Positions 17,385 through 27,115 are shown, counted from the first letter of the stretch. The stretch is 64,000 nt of DNA from Lacihabitans sp. LS3-19 (GCF_024343575.1 NZ_RJUA01000007.1:62250-126249); one strand, 5' to 3'. The notes: generated by a model from the letters alone, not told the origin. Numbers and translations are program-made.

Positions 17385-18071
17385 ATGGAAAAAATAAGAA
17401 TCCTATTAGCCGAAGATGACCAAAATCTTGGCTCACTTTTACAAGAATATTTAGAAGCTAAAAATTATGATGTTACCCTTGCCAAAGATGGCAATCAAGC
17501 ATTAGATATTTTCCTTTCTGCTGAGTTTGATTTTTGTGTTTTAGATGTGATGATGCCTAAAAAAGATGGCTTTGCCCTAGCCAAAGAGATCAGAACAAAA
17601 AATGCAGACATTCCTTTGATATTTCTAACTGCCAAAAGTATGACAGAAGATACCATCAAAGGTTTTGAGGTAGGAGCAGATGATTATATTACGAAGCCAT
17701 TCAGCATGGAGGAACTTTTGGTAAGAATAAAAGCCATACTCAAAAGAAGCAAAAAAGGAGATATAGATCCTGAATCTGAAATTTTTCAGCTTGGAAAATT
17801 GGAATTTAATGCCCTACAACATGAATTAAAAAGCACGAGCGAAAAATTTAAACTCACCACCAAAGAATCCGATTTGCTTAAGTTGTTCTGTCAACATCAA
17901 AACAAAACGGTTAGTAGAAGCTATGCCCTAAAACTCATCTGGGGCGACGACTCCTATTTCAATGCCCGCAGCATGGATGTGTATATAACCAAACTGAGAA
18001 AATACCTAAAAGCTGACCCAAGTATCCAAATCATGAACCTGCATGGTGAAGGGTTTAAGTTGGTGTGTTGA
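17385..18071 (+). CDS. OmpR-family response regulator
   Basis: A 228-residue regulator. The receiver has RILLAEDDQNLG, the phospho-Asp in VLDVMMPKKDG, LTAKS and ITKPFSMEELLVRIKA. The winged-helix output domain ends in ARSMDVYITKLRKYLK and NLHGEGFKL. It is the cognate partner of the kinase just upstream. A convergent sulfatase gene begins 5 bp past its stop, so there is little room for a terminator. Confidence 0.94.
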   Translation: MEKIRILLAEDDQNLGSLLQEYLEAKNYDVTLAKDGNQALDIFLSAEFDFCVLDVMMPKKDGFALAKEIRTKNADIPLIFLTAKSMTEDTIKGFEVGADDYITKPFSMEELLVRIKAILKRSKKGDIDPESEIFQLGKLEFNALQHELKSTSEKFKLTTKESDLLKLFCQHQNKTVSRSYALKLIWGDDSYFNARSMDVYITKLRKYLKADPSIQIMNLHGEGFKLVC

Positions 18072-18076
18072 TAAGC

Positions 18077-19561
18077 TTATTCCCAAATTCCTATCATTTT
18101 ATCCTTGAGAAATTCTCCGTCGTTGGCTTGTTTTTGGCCTTTGGTGCTTCTTCCATTTTCTATGGTTTTCTGCATAAGAAGTCTCATTTCATTGACTTTT
18201 TCTGGATATTTATCTTGAAGATTAACCTTTTCAGATGGATCGTCTTTTAAATTATACAATTGTATTTTAGGTAAACCTAGCTCCTCTTTTCCAGCCCTCG
18301 GAAAACTCCACCCGCCAGAACCTGCAGTAAAATTTAACTTCCAATCTCCTTCCATAATTCCAAAATTTCCATCTATTGAATGCACAACAGTAGAAGTTCT
18401 TTCGTACTTTTTTGGTTTACTCTCAAAAATCGGTAATAAGCTAAAACTATCCTCTCCAGCATTATCTTCTAGCTTGGTTTGAGTGATTTCTGCCATCGTA
18501 GCAAAAAAGTCTGTTAAGCAAACTGTCTGATTTGAAACTTTAGAATTTGGAATTTTAGAATCCCACCTTACAATCAAAGGAATTCTGTGTCCACCTTCAT
18601 AGATGTCGGCTTTTTGCCCGCGGTAAATATAACTTGGCTCGTGGCCGAGAGCCTGCAATTCGGGAATATCAGCAGCTGTAGAGCATCCATTGTCGCTCGT
18701 AAAAACAATAATTGTATTTTCTATTTCGCCAGTTTTTTCTATCGCTTGGATAATTTTACCTATCATATCGTCAACCATAAGTACAAAATCACCATATTCG
18801 TTAGTTTTAGATTTACCAAGATATTCTTTCGAAGGCAAAATTGGCGTGTGGGGAGCAGCTAATGGCAAATATAAAAAGTAAGGCTCTTTGCGTTTTTTCC
18901 CAATAAAATCTATGGCTTTTTGTGTAAAAACATCTAATACTTCTTTATGCTTAAAATCATCCCCAATAGGTCCTTCTCTCCAGAAACCTTTTCCCTTTGT
19001 ACCAGCAATTGTATCAATTTTAGTAGCCGTAATTTTGTTATTTTCAATATAAAAATAGGGCGGAATATCTAAGGAGGCTGTAATGCCATAGAAATAATCA
19101 AAGCCGATATCATTTGGGCCATTTCTTAATGGTTTTTCAAACGAAATCTCACCATTTCCGTTTTTTTGCCAACCCAGACCTAAATGCCATTTGCCAATGC
19201 AGGCTGTTTCATAGCCCTTGGTTTTCAAGATAGAGGCCAAAGTCATTCTTTGCGTTTTAATCAATAGACTATCATAACTCCACAATACACCAGATTTTAT
19301 CTCAGATCTCCATGCATATCTTCCCGTAAGGATTCCGTATCTGGAAGGTGTACATACCGCAGAATTGCTATGTGCGTCTGAAAATTTAATACCCTTTTTT
19401 GCCATTAAATCGATATTGGGTGTATTGATTTTTGACTTAGGATTCATGCAACTCACATCTCCAATTCCTAGATCATCAGCCAAAATAAAAACCACATTTG
19501 GCTTTTTTTGTGCGATTGACACAAAACTAATAAGGAAAATACATGCTAAAAATAATCGCAT
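18077..19561 (-). CDS. Secreted sulfatase (arylsulfatase family)
   Basis: After a signal peptide (MRLFLACIFLISFVSIAQ) comes a full sulfatase domain. Asp29-Asp30 (FILADDLG) bind calcium, and the CTPSR core at Cys70-Arg74 in SAVCTPSRYGILTGR is converted to formylglycine. GKWHLGLG, AAPHTP and IIVFTSDNGCS are further active-site motifs. The 494-residue length is normal for S1-family arylsulfatases. Substrates of this class include sulfated polysaccharides and glycosaminoglycan sugars. An anaerobic-type or FGE maturase gene is not in the window. GH20 and GH29 genes lie within 15 kb. Confidence 0.92.
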   Translation of the reverse strand: MRLFLACIFLISFVSIAQKKPNVVFILADDLGIGDVSCMNPKSKINTPNIDLMAKKGIKFSDAHSNSAVCTPSRYGILTGRYAWRSEIKSGVLWSYDSLLIKTQRMTLASILKTKGYETACIGKWHLGLGWQKNGNGEISFEKPLRNGPNDIGFDYFYGITASLDIPPYFYIENNKITATKIDTIAGTKGKGFWREGPIGDDFKHKEVLDVFTQKAIDFIGKKRKEPYFLYLPLAAPHTPILPSKEYLGKSKTNEYGDFVLMVDDMIGKIIQAIEKTGEIENTIIVFTSDNGCSTAADIPELQALGHEPSYIYRGQKADIYEGGHRIPLIVRWDSKIPNSKVSNQTVCLTDFFATMAEITQTKLEDNAGEDSFSLLPIFESKPKKYERTSTVVHSIDGNFGIMEGDWKLNFTAGSGGWSFPRAGKEELGLPKIQLYNLKDDPSEKVNLQDKYPEKVNEMRLLMQKTIENGRSTKGQKQANDGEFLKDKMIGIWE

Positions 19562-19692
19562 AGGAAGGTAGTTTTATTGGTTTTCAAAAATACCAATAAA
19601 TTCTAGAATCAAAAGAATTGCGGGTGAATATCTAAAAAGGAGGGATAAGTTTTTATAATGGCTTCGAGGCCATTTTGAGATTTAAGAATTAC

Positions 19693-20364
19693 TCATTTTA
19701 AACTCTGAAATACAAAATGCTCGAGAAATGCTTCCAGTTCTTTGGGGTCTTTTTTTTCTGAAAAATCACAAAGGCGAGGTAAGTGTTGCATAAAATAATA
19801 TTGAAAATGACTCATTTCTACCAAAGAACTTGCTAAAGTTTTGGCATATGGATAACCAGGTTTATAATCCAAAAAGACATCTGCTATCAGAGAACAAAGA
19901 TCCTTAAAAGGCTTAAATAGCATTTCTCTGTTTAATTCATCTATGTTTTTGGCTAAATATGTTTTGCTTCCTTCCGCAATCGCAATATAGTAAAGAGCCT
20001 TTTGGTCAATGTCAAGTATACTTTGTTCCTCGTTGTCTTCCCAAACCAGTAAATCTATAATTTTTTTTATTTTTTCTTCAGGGTCAATGATATTGTTTAA
20101 TTTGAAAATCACTTGAAACTCTACAAAAGCCCAATATAAGTCCACTAAATAAATGAGCAGTTTATGTTTATTCTCAAAATATCTATAAACGGAGGCCTCG
20201 GTGGTAGGAATAGCAACGGCCAATTTTTTAAAAGTAAAATTTTCATAACCTATTTCGTTAATCAATTCAATAGACTTCCTTATCATCTGCTTACCTAAAC
20301 CGCTAGTTTCGGGGTCTCTCAAATAAAGAGCTTTGTTCATTTTTACTTGAAATCCTATCTGCAT
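19693..20364 (-). CDS. TetR-family regulator of the ABC export operon
   Basis: A 223-residue regulator whose N-terminal helix-turn-helix is seen in IELINEIGYENFTFKKLAVA then TEASVYRYFENKHKLLIYLV. The C-terminal ligand-binding part is helical. An ATG eight codons in (MNKALYLRD, 20340) is an alternative start. It is divergent from the ABC/HlyD/TolC operon, and a perfect palindrome lies between them, so it most likely represses that operon and itself. Confidence 0.85.
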   Translation of the reverse strand: MQIGFQVKMNKALYLRDPETSGLGKQMIRKSIELINEIGYENFTFKKLAVAIPTTEASVYRYFENKHKLLIYLVDLYWAFVEFQVIFKLNNIIDPEEKIKKIIDLLVWEDNEEQSILDIDQKALYYIAIAEGSKTYLAKNIDELNREMLFKPFKDLCSLIADVFLDYKPGYPYAKTLASSLVEMSHFQYYFMQHLPRLCDFSEKKDPKELEAFLEHFVFQSLK

Positions 20365-20419
20365 AAAAAATACTTTATAATATTAAAACATCGATGGAAC
20401 AAAGTTAAACAAATATTTG

Positions 20420-20436
20420 TAATAGTATTACTATTA
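20420..20436. promoter_or_regulatory. Palindromic operator between TetR gene and ABC operon
   Basis: TAATAGTA and TACTATTA form a perfect 8-bp inverted repeat around a single T. It sits 14 bp upstream of the -7 box at 20451, so a bound repressor would cover the -33 region. Size and symmetry fit a TetR dimer; binding is inferred. Confidence 0.6.
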
Positions 20437-20450
20437 TAACAATTATTTAT

Positions 20451-20458
20451 TATCTTTG
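20451..20458 (+). promoter_or_regulatory. -7 promoter box of the ABC export operon
   Basis: TATCTTTG is a full match to TAnnTTTG, 20 bp before the ABC gene start and just downstream of the palindromic operator. Confidence 0.55.
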
Positions 20459-20478
20459 TTGAAAGAAAAAACACTTTT

Positions 20479-22119
20479 ATGGAAAAACCAAGCATTTTAG
20501 CAGCTTTAAGTAAGATATTCAAACTATTGTGGCTTGATAAACAAGATATAACTGCTATATATTTCTATTCAATTTTTGCGGGATTGGTTTCCCTTTCACT
20601 GCCTTTGGGTATACAAACCATTATAGGTTTTGTCCAAGCAGGCAGCTTGTCAACTTCTATTATTGTTCTTATAATATTAGTTTTGATTGGAACCTTCATT
20701 GGGGGTTTTTTGCAAGTTAAACAACTAGAACTAATTGAAAAAATCGAACAAAAGCTATATTTCCGATACACACTTGACTATGCAGAGAGATTACCTAGAC
20801 TAAATATTGAAAAATTAGAGGGTTATTATTTACCAGAAATAGTTAACAGATACTTTGATTTGCCAAGTCTTCAAAAAAGTTTGCACAAATTGCTAGTAGA
20901 TATACCTGCTGCGTTTATTCAGATTCTTTTCGGAATAATTCTACTATCGTTTTATCATCCTCTGTTTATTGCGTTCGGTTTGATTTTGTTTACAGCAATA
21001 TTTTTGATAATCCGCTCCACTTCAAAAGGAGGATTCCAGACTTCATTAGAAACCAGTGATTACAAATACAAAATAGCTGCGTGGCTTCAAGAAATGGCAA
21101 GAGGAATAAAAACATTTAAATATTCGCAAAATTCCCATTTGCATTTGCAAAAAGCAGATAATTTATTATCTGGTTATTTAAAAGCAAGAACGAGCCATTT
21201 CGAAATATTAAAAATTCAGTTTTGGATTTTAATTGTTTTTAAGACAATAATTGTTGCATCAATGTTGATTTTAGGTGTGGTTTTATTAATCCAACAGCAA
21301 ATTAATATTGGCCAGTTTATAGCAGCAGATATTGTAATAATCGTGATTCTGACTTCGGTCGAAAAAATGATTAGCAACCTTGATCAAATCTATGAATCAT
21401 TAACATCAGTAGAAAAACTTGATAAAATATCTAAAGCTGCAATAGAAGATACTGGAAGTTCGATATTAGAAGAAAACAACCAAGGCTTAAGTGTAGAGTT
21501 TAGGGATGTTTACTTTAAATATAAAAACGAAGAACCATTAATTGACAATTTGAATTTCAAGATCAATTCAGGAGAGTGGGTTTTGCTAAAAGGAAATTTC
21601 GGATCTGGAAAATCTACCGTATTTAGACTTTTAGGGGGAGTTGTAAACAAACAAAATGGACAAGTGCTTATAAATGACTTACCAATTGGCAGTTATGACC
21701 TCGCATCACTAAGAAACCAAATGGGAATATTGTCAGGAAATCAAGAGATATTTGATGGCACCTTATACGAAAACATTACGCTTGGAAATAAAAAAATAAG
21801 CCTAGCAGCGGTACAGAACATCATTAAACTTACTGGCTTGGATGTTTATGTAAACAAAATGGAAAAAGGAATAAATACGCCCTTAATGCCATTTGGATTG
21901 CAATTGGCTTCAAAAATTAAATATCAAATATTGTTATGTAGGGCTTTGATATTGCCTAAAAACATCTTTTTGATAGAAGATCCCTTTAAGTTTTACAACC
22001 AAGAACAATTTGAGCCAATCTTTGATTTTCTAAAAGAAAGGCAATCAACCGTAATTATGACTTCAAATAATGATAATCATAAATCATATTTTAATCAAAT
22101 CATTGAATTGAAAAACTAA
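20479..22119 (+). CDS. Type I secretion-like ABC transporter with degenerate ATPase motifs
   Basis: A 546-residue fusion of a six-helix membrane domain (about 20-300) and an ATPase domain (about 335-546), without a peptidase domain. Walker A is intact (GNFGSGKST, Lys378). The signature loop reads LASKI (476-480) where LSGGQ is normal, Walker B ends IED instead of DE (Glu500-Asp501), and the H-loop position reads SNN with no His. The domain thus looks able to bind ATP but poorly fitted for hydrolysis, unless it uses non-standard residues. It overlaps the HlyD gene by 1 bp (TAATG). HlyD and TolC partners follow, so it should be the inner-membrane part of an exporter. Confidence 0.87.
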   Translation: MEKPSILAALSKIFKLLWLDKQDITAIYFYSIFAGLVSLSLPLGIQTIIGFVQAGSLSTSIIVLIILVLIGTFIGGFLQVKQLELIEKIEQKLYFRYTLDYAERLPRLNIEKLEGYYLPEIVNRYFDLPSLQKSLHKLLVDIPAAFIQILFGIILLSFYHPLFIAFGLILFTAIFLIIRSTSKGGFQTSLETSDYKYKIAAWLQEMARGIKTFKYSQNSHLHLQKADNLLSGYLKARTSHFEILKIQFWILIVFKTIIVASMLILGVVLLIQQQINIGQFIAADIVIIVILTSVEKMISNLDQIYESLTSVEKLDKISKAAIEDTGSSILEENNQGLSVEFRDVYFKYKNEEPLIDNLNFKINSGEWVLLKGNFGSGKSTVFRLLGGVVNKQNGQVLINDLPIGSYDLASLRNQMGILSGNQEIFDGTLYENITLGNKKISLAAVQNIIKLTGLDVYVNKMEKGINTPLMPFGLQLASKIKYQILLCRALILPKNIFLIEDPFKFYNQEQFEPIFDFLKERQSTVIMTSNNDNHKSYFNQIIELKN

Positions 22120-23456
22120 TGAATAATTTATTAAAAAAATCTTTGGATGGCGACTCTGGTTTAGAAGAGAAATACGATTCGCTTAATCACTTATATCACA
22201 TTGATAAAAAATCAAAAATCAGAAAATGGTTTTTAGGAATTTCCATTGGTGCTGCTATTGTTCTTTTCTTGCCTTGGACCCAAAATATAAGGGCAAAAGG
22301 AAAAGTAACCACTTTAAATCAACAATATAGACCTCAAGCTCTCAACACGCTTTTACCTGGCAAAATTGTAAAATGGTATGCTTCAGAGGGAGATTTTGTA
22401 AAAAAAGGAGATACCATAATTCAACTTTCGGAAGTAAAAACAGAATATTTGGATCCTTTTCTAACTGAAAATTACGGAAAACAAATAGAAGCAAAAACAT
22501 TAAGTTCGGAAGGCTATCTAAATAAAGCCAAAACTTCTGAAATACAGATTTCGGCACTAAAAGAAGGCTTAAGGCTAAAAATTTCGGCCAATAGTAACAA
22601 AATAGAACAACAGTTATTAAAAATTTCGAGTGATAGCTTAGACCTGGTGGCGGAAGAAAATGCCTTAAATGCCTATAGTAGGCAAATAGAAGCCGCAAAA
22701 ACGATGCTAGACCAAGGTGCACTTTCTATGGTGGAGTTTGAGAAAAGAAGAGTAAACTTTCAGAATAGCAAAGCCAAAGTGAATAGCGTAAGCAACAAAC
22801 TTAACCAGAGCAAACAGGAATTGCTTAATCTAAAAATTGAGCGAAATAGTATTTTTCAAGATTATCAAGAGAAAATTTCGAAAGCCGACGGAGATAGGTT
22901 TAGTAGCATTTCTGCCGCTAGATCTACTGAGGCGGAAATATCAAAATTAAAGAATCAAATGGCCAGCTATGCTGTTAGGCAAGGAATGCTATTCATCTTA
23001 GCTCCACAAGATGGGCAAATCGTAAAAACAAAAAAAGCGGGTATAGGTGAAGTGCTAAAAGAGGCTGATGTAATAGCCGAAGTTGTTCCAGAAATGCCTG
23101 ATAAAGCAGTCGAATTGTATATTCAACCCATGGATTTGCCACTGTTGAGTCTTGGACAAAATATCAGGTTTGTTTTTGATGGCTTTCCAGCAATTGTGTT
23201 TAGTGGCTGGCCAAATTCAAGCTATGGTACATTTGGTGGAAAAGTAACCTATATTGAAACTTCAGCCAACGAAAGCGGCCTTTTTAGGGTTTTGGTAGCA
23301 CCTGATGAAAAATGGCCAGATATGCTAAAAATAGGAGGCGGGGCTAACGGTATTGCTTTGCTAAAAGATGTTCCAATTTATTTCGAACTATGGAGAAACA
23401 TCAACGGATTCCCACCAGAATATTATCAATTTAAAAAAGATGAAAAGACTAAATAA
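22119..23456 (+). CDS. HlyD-family membrane fusion protein
   Basis: A 445-residue periplasmic adaptor linking the ABC exporter to TolC. It has a cytoplasmic N-terminus, one TM helix at about 38-56 (WFLGISIGAAIVLFLPW), a biotinyl-lipoyl half (LLPGKIVKWYASEGDFVKKGD), a long coiled-coil hairpin (about 125-290) and the return lipoyl half (ILAPQDGQIVKTKKAGIGEV). A beta-barrel domain with VELYIQPMDLPLLSLGQNIRF follows. It starts on the stop codon of the ABC gene, which implies coupled translation. Confidence 0.9.
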   Translation: MNNLLKKSLDGDSGLEEKYDSLNHLYHIDKKSKIRKWFLGISIGAAIVLFLPWTQNIRAKGKVTTLNQQYRPQALNTLLPGKIVKWYASEGDFVKKGDTIIQLSEVKTEYLDPFLTENYGKQIEAKTLSSEGYLNKAKTSEIQISALKEGLRLKISANSNKIEQQLLKISSDSLDLVAEENALNAYSRQIEAAKTMLDQGALSMVEFEKRRVNFQNSKAKVNSVSNKLNQSKQELLNLKIERNSIFQDYQEKISKADGDRFSSISAARSTEAEISKLKNQMASYAVRQGMLFILAPQDGQIVKTKKAGIGEVLKEADVIAEVVPEMPDKAVELYIQPMDLPLLSLGQNIRFVFDGFPAIVFSGWPNSSYGTFGGKVTYIETSANESGLFRVLVAPDEKWPDMLKIGGGANGIALLKDVPIYFELWRNINGFPPEYYQFKKDEKTK

Positions 23457-24825
23457 TATTATATTTCTTTTATTAAGTTTTGGGTCCTTCACACAGGCCC
23501 AAACTTTAACATTGGATAGATTTCTTCGACAAATAGAAGAAAATCATCCTATTGTCAAACAGGCTGACTTAAAGATTGGTCAGTCTAGATATGCCGTGCT
23601 AGCAGCAAAAGGAATCTTTGACCCTCAGCTAAACTATAGTTTTGATTCGAAGAAACTGTTAGGCGATACCTATTATAATTTGAACACACCCGAACTTAGC
23701 CTTTTTACGCCAATCGGCTTAAAAGTAAAAATGGGTATGGAAAACGCTTCTGGTAAATACCTTAATGCCGAACGCACCAGTGGGAATTTGAGTTATTTTG
23801 GATTGGAAATGCCCTTGCTAAAAGATTTTATCTTAGATAAAAAAAGGGCAACATTAAAGCAAGCAGCGGTTTTGGTTCAAAGTAATGAAGTAGACAAAAG
23901 AAATGCTTTGAATGATTTATTTCTATCAGCTTTGAGCGATTACTATGAATGGGCTAGAAACTACCAGCAGATATTGGTTCTAGAAAAAAACCTCAATAAT
24001 GCCCAAGAAAGATTTCAATTAACCAAAGTTTTAGAAAAAAACGGAGATAAGTCAGGTATTGATACTACAGAGGCTTTAAGTCAACTAATTTCAATTCAAT
24101 TAATGCTTGAGAATAGTTTTCAGTCTTATAATAAATCAGCTATTCTATTGTCAAGTTATGTGTGGGATCAGAATGGCGAGCCGATGTTATTGACCAATCA
24201 GACCATTCCCGATACTTTGATTCTTAAAAGTTTGCCAAGTATTCCTGTCGTAGAGTCTCTGATACAGAATATTGATATGCATCCACAAATTAGATTTTAC
24301 GACCTCAAAAGGAATCAATTAGAAATAGAACAAAGGCTAAAAAAACAAGCACTTATGCCTGATTTAAGAGTTAAGATGAATCTTTTATCCAAAGATTATT
24401 ACAGCTTTGAGCCAGCAATGTATTCACAATTAAACAATAACTACAAAATTGGCTTGAGCCTAAACGTTCCCTTGCTTTTTAGGGAAGGACGTGGTGAATA
24501 TCAGAAATCAGTCTTAAAATTAAAAGAAAACGACTGGCTTCTTAAACAAAAAAATTGGGATTTAGAGACTAAAATCCGAGGCCACCAAGCCGAAATATTG
24601 GCCTTAGCAAAACAGATTAAAATATCTGAGCAATTGCTAGGCAACTACGAGTCATTGCTAAATTTAGAAGAGATAAGGTTTTCTCAAGGAGAAAGTTCCT
24701 TGTTTATCATAAACTCAAGACAGAATAAATCTCTAGAGGCACAATTGAAATTGGTAGAACTCAAAAATAAGTATCTACAGACATGGTTTAAACAACAATG
24801 GGCTGCAGGAATCATCAACAATTAA
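23440..24825 (+). CDS. TolC-family outer membrane efflux protein
   Basis: The ATG at 23440 gives MKRLNNIIFLLLSFGSFTQAQ, a good signal peptide, and overlaps the HlyD gene by 17 bp; an upstream in-frame start would not give a signal peptide. The 461-residue protein has the duplicated helical architecture of TolC (LDRFLRQIEENHPIVKQADL in the first half) and should form the outer-membrane duct of the exporter. It completes an ABC/HlyD/TolC type I export operon. Confidence 0.88.
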   Translation: MKRLNNIIFLLLSFGSFTQAQTLTLDRFLRQIEENHPIVKQADLKIGQSRYAVLAAKGIFDPQLNYSFDSKKLLGDTYYNLNTPELSLFTPIGLKVKMGMENASGKYLNAERTSGNLSYFGLEMPLLKDFILDKKRATLKQAAVLVQSNEVDKRNALNDLFLSALSDYYEWARNYQQILVLEKNLNNAQERFQLTKVLEKNGDKSGIDTTEALSQLISIQLMLENSFQSYNKSAILLSSYVWDQNGEPMLLTNQTIPDTLILKSLPSIPVVESLIQNIDMHPQIRFYDLKRNQLEIEQRLKKQALMPDLRVKMNLLSKDYYSFEPAMYSQLNNNYKIGLSLNVPLLFREGRGEYQKSVLKLKENDWLLKQKNWDLETKIRGHQAEILALAKQIKISEQLLGNYESLLNLEEIRFSQGESSLFIINSRQNKSLEAQLKLVELKNKYLQTWFKQQWAAGIINN

Positions 24826-24836
24826 ATAAAAATCTC

Positions 24837-25133
24837 ATGATACAGCTACAGGTAATAGGAAGAACTGAAAATCAAATGAGTCAAATCAAAGATTTAATTC
24901 TTAAATATAAATATGCAAAATCAATAGAAATTGACTGGAATAGAACAAGCTATAAAGCAGAAGGAAGTGAGGAGATTGTTCATAAGCTTAGTTGCATAAC
25001 CAAGGCTGCTTTTTTTACAGAAATTCAAAAATTAATCCACGACCAGTTTGAAGAAAAATCTATAGAGATTTATGCTATACCCTTAAGTTATTTCGATTGG
25101 AGTCTAAACGAAAACTTAAAGCAAGAACATTAA
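24837..25133 (+). CDS. Small protein at the end of the ABC export operon
   Basis: A 98-residue protein starting at the ATG at 24837, 11 bp after the TolC stop codon. It has no signal peptide or membrane segment. The sequence MIQLQVIGRTENQMSQIKDL suggests an alpha/beta fold with predicted cytoplasmic location. I do not recognise a family. Its position suggests a role in the exporter: a substrate, a regulator or an ATPase helper. It overlaps the convergent TauE gene by 4 bp. Confidence 0.6.
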   Translation: MIQLQVIGRTENQMSQIKDLILKYKYAKSIEIDWNRTSYKAEGSEEIVHKLSCITKAAFFTEIQKLIHDQFEEKSIEIYAIPLSYFDWSLNENLKQEH

Positions 25134-26017
25134 AGTAGTTTGAAAAGTGTTCTTGCACTTATGGCTATAATCAATAATCCTACAGCGACCATGGCTGGTT
25201 TACGTGGGATTTTATTAACCAAATAAGCTCCAATTGGAGCTGCTATTACTCCACCAACAATTAGTCCAGTTATTACTTGCCAGCCATTTACGCCTTCAAA
25301 CATCAAAAAAGTTAGTCCACTAGCGAAGGCTATTGCAAACTCAGCGGCATTGACTGAGCCAATGGTATAGCGAGGGTCTCGACCTCTTCCAATAAGCGTT
25401 GAAGTAACGATGGGGCCCCAGCCTCCTCCGCCTATGGCATCCATAAAACCACCAAAAACAGCCAGAACGCCTAATTGTTTGGTGGCTTTTTTGGGTCTCT
25501 TTTTTCTTAAAGCTTTATAAATAATAATGGAAGCCAGAATTATCATATAAATAGCTATATATGGCTTAATCAGATCTCCATTAATAACATCTGACAGAAG
25601 ATATGCTCCAATTATTGAGCCAATTACGCCAGGAATTATTAGCATTTTAGCTAATTTTTTGTTGATATTACCGAATTTGTGGTGAGAGATAGTTGAAGCT
25701 CCAGTTGTAAACATTTCGGCTACGTGAACACCTGTGCTACTAATGGCAGGAGGAATACCAAAAGCTAACAAAAAAGAGGTTGAAGTAGCACCATAACCCA
25801 TTCCTAAGGTGCCATCTACCAACTGGGCAAACAATCCAATCAACAGAAAAATGAAAAAGTCAGAGGAAAAACCTTCACTGATATTAGCAAAAGTAAACCT
25901 TGATGAATAATTATAAAATAAAACTGAAAACAATACAAAAAGCATCAACATTGGGATTATATACCACCAATATTGAGATTCTATCGTATTTGCTTGACTT
26001 CTATTTTGCGATTTCAT
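25130..26017 (-). CDS. TauE/SafE-family anion transporter
   Basis: A 295-residue membrane protein with about eight hydrophobic helices. GLFAQLVDGTLGMGYG in the N-terminal half and GGFMDAIGGGGWGPIVTSTL in the C-terminal half form the internal duplicate signature of the family. TauE/SafE proteins export sulfite, sulfoacetate or other small organic anions. A sulfatase is encoded 6 kb away but there is no operon link. The substrate cannot be deduced. Confidence 0.87.
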   Translation of the reverse strand: MKSQNRSQANTIESQYWWYIIPMLMLFVLFSVLFYNYSSRFTFANISEGFSSDFFIFLLIGLFAQLVDGTLGMGYGATSTSFLLAFGIPPAISSTGVHVAEMFTTGASTISHHKFGNINKKLAKMLIIPGVIGSIIGAYLLSDVINGDLIKPYIAIYMIILASIIIYKALRKKRPKKATKQLGVLAVFGGFMDAIGGGGWGPIVTSTLIGRGRDPRYTIGSVNAAEFAIAFASGLTFLMFEGVNGWQVITGLIVGGVIAAPIGAYLVNKIPRKPAMVAVGLLIIAISARTLFKLL

Positions 26018-26278
26018 CCAGATTTCATTTAAAAAACTTCGACAAAATTATATTAATATATTTAATCTACCAAATTAGTAGACTATTAAATTTGTGTTAT
26101 AATTTTAAAGTTATTATTCCTATCAAATCAAAATAGTCACTATTTTAAATTCCATAGAAATAAAGAAATCATGATAGATTATCTCCGATTAGGCTAATTG
26201 AAAGTTCTAAATAGAATTGTTTCTTATATTCAAAGTTTATAGATTTAAGGCTTAATAAAATAATCAACCTAGAAAAGT

Positions 26279-27115
26279 ATGAAAGCGATCAAGCTTGTTT
26301 TTTGTCTATTTGTGTTAAATAATTTAAATGCTCAAAACATTAAAGTAATGACCTTCAACATCCGCTACAATACGGAGCGAGATGGGATCAACAAATGGGA
26401 CAACAGAAAAGATAGAGCTGCTGAAATGGTGAAATTTTATGAGGCTGATTTCTGTGGCATGCAAGAGGCTTTGATTGGCCAAATCAATGATTTACAAGAA
26501 AGATTGCCAGAATATGCACACTTTGGATTAGGCCGCGATGACGGAAAGGAAAAGGGCGAGTTCTCCCCTATTTTTTACAGCAAAACCAAGTTTAAATTGC
26601 TTAAAAATGAAACGTTTTGGTTAAGCGAAACTCCCGAAAAACCTAGCAAAGGTTGGGATGCCAATTTGCCAAGAATTGTGACTTGGGGTTATTTTCAAGA
26701 TATTAAAAGCAAAAAGAAATTTTATGTTTTTAATACACATTATGACCATATTGGTCAAGTAGCGAGAGCCGAAAGCTCAAAATTGATTTTAAGAAAAATA
26801 AAGGAAATTGCAGGAAATGAATTGGCAATTTTAACAGGAGATTTTAATGCAACACCAACGGAAGAACCCATTAAAATAATTCTAAGTGAACTAACAGAAA
26901 CCTCCACCTTAAGCCAGAGCCCACATTTTGGGCCTGAAAGCACCTTTAACGGTTTTGAAGCTAAAGAAGTTGACAACCGGAGAATTGATTATGTTTTTGT
27001 AAATAAGCCAAAAACAAATGTTTTAAAACACGCTACACTAACCAATACTTGGGGAGGTTTATTTGCTTCCGATCATCATCCCGTATTGGCTGTTATAAAT
27101 ATTTCTATAAAATAA
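26279..27115 (+). CDS. Secreted endonuclease/exonuclease/phosphatase-family hydrolase
   Basis: A signal peptide (MKAIKLVFCLFVLNNLNAQ) precedes an EEP fold of about 255 residues. VMTFNIRYNTERDG carries the metal-site Asn, CGMQEAL the catalytic Glu, FNTHYDHIG the His, LTGDFNATP the Asp-Asn pair and ASDHHPV the C-terminal Asp-His. Bacteroidota relatives may be secreted nucleases, phosphatases or sphingomyelinase-like enzymes. A GH20 gene follows 111 bp later on the same strand. Confidence 0.88.
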   Translation: MKAIKLVFCLFVLNNLNAQNIKVMTFNIRYNTERDGINKWDNRKDRAAEMVKFYEADFCGMQEALIGQINDLQERLPEYAHFGLGRDDGKEKGEFSPIFYSKTKFKLLKNETFWLSETPEKPSKGWDANLPRIVTWGYFQDIKSKKKFYVFNTHYDHIGQVARAESSKLILRKIKEIAGNELAILTGDFNATPTEEPIKIILSELTETSTLSQSPHFGPESTFNGFEAKEVDNRRIDYVFVNKPKTNVLKHATLTNTWGGLFASDHHPVLAVINISIK

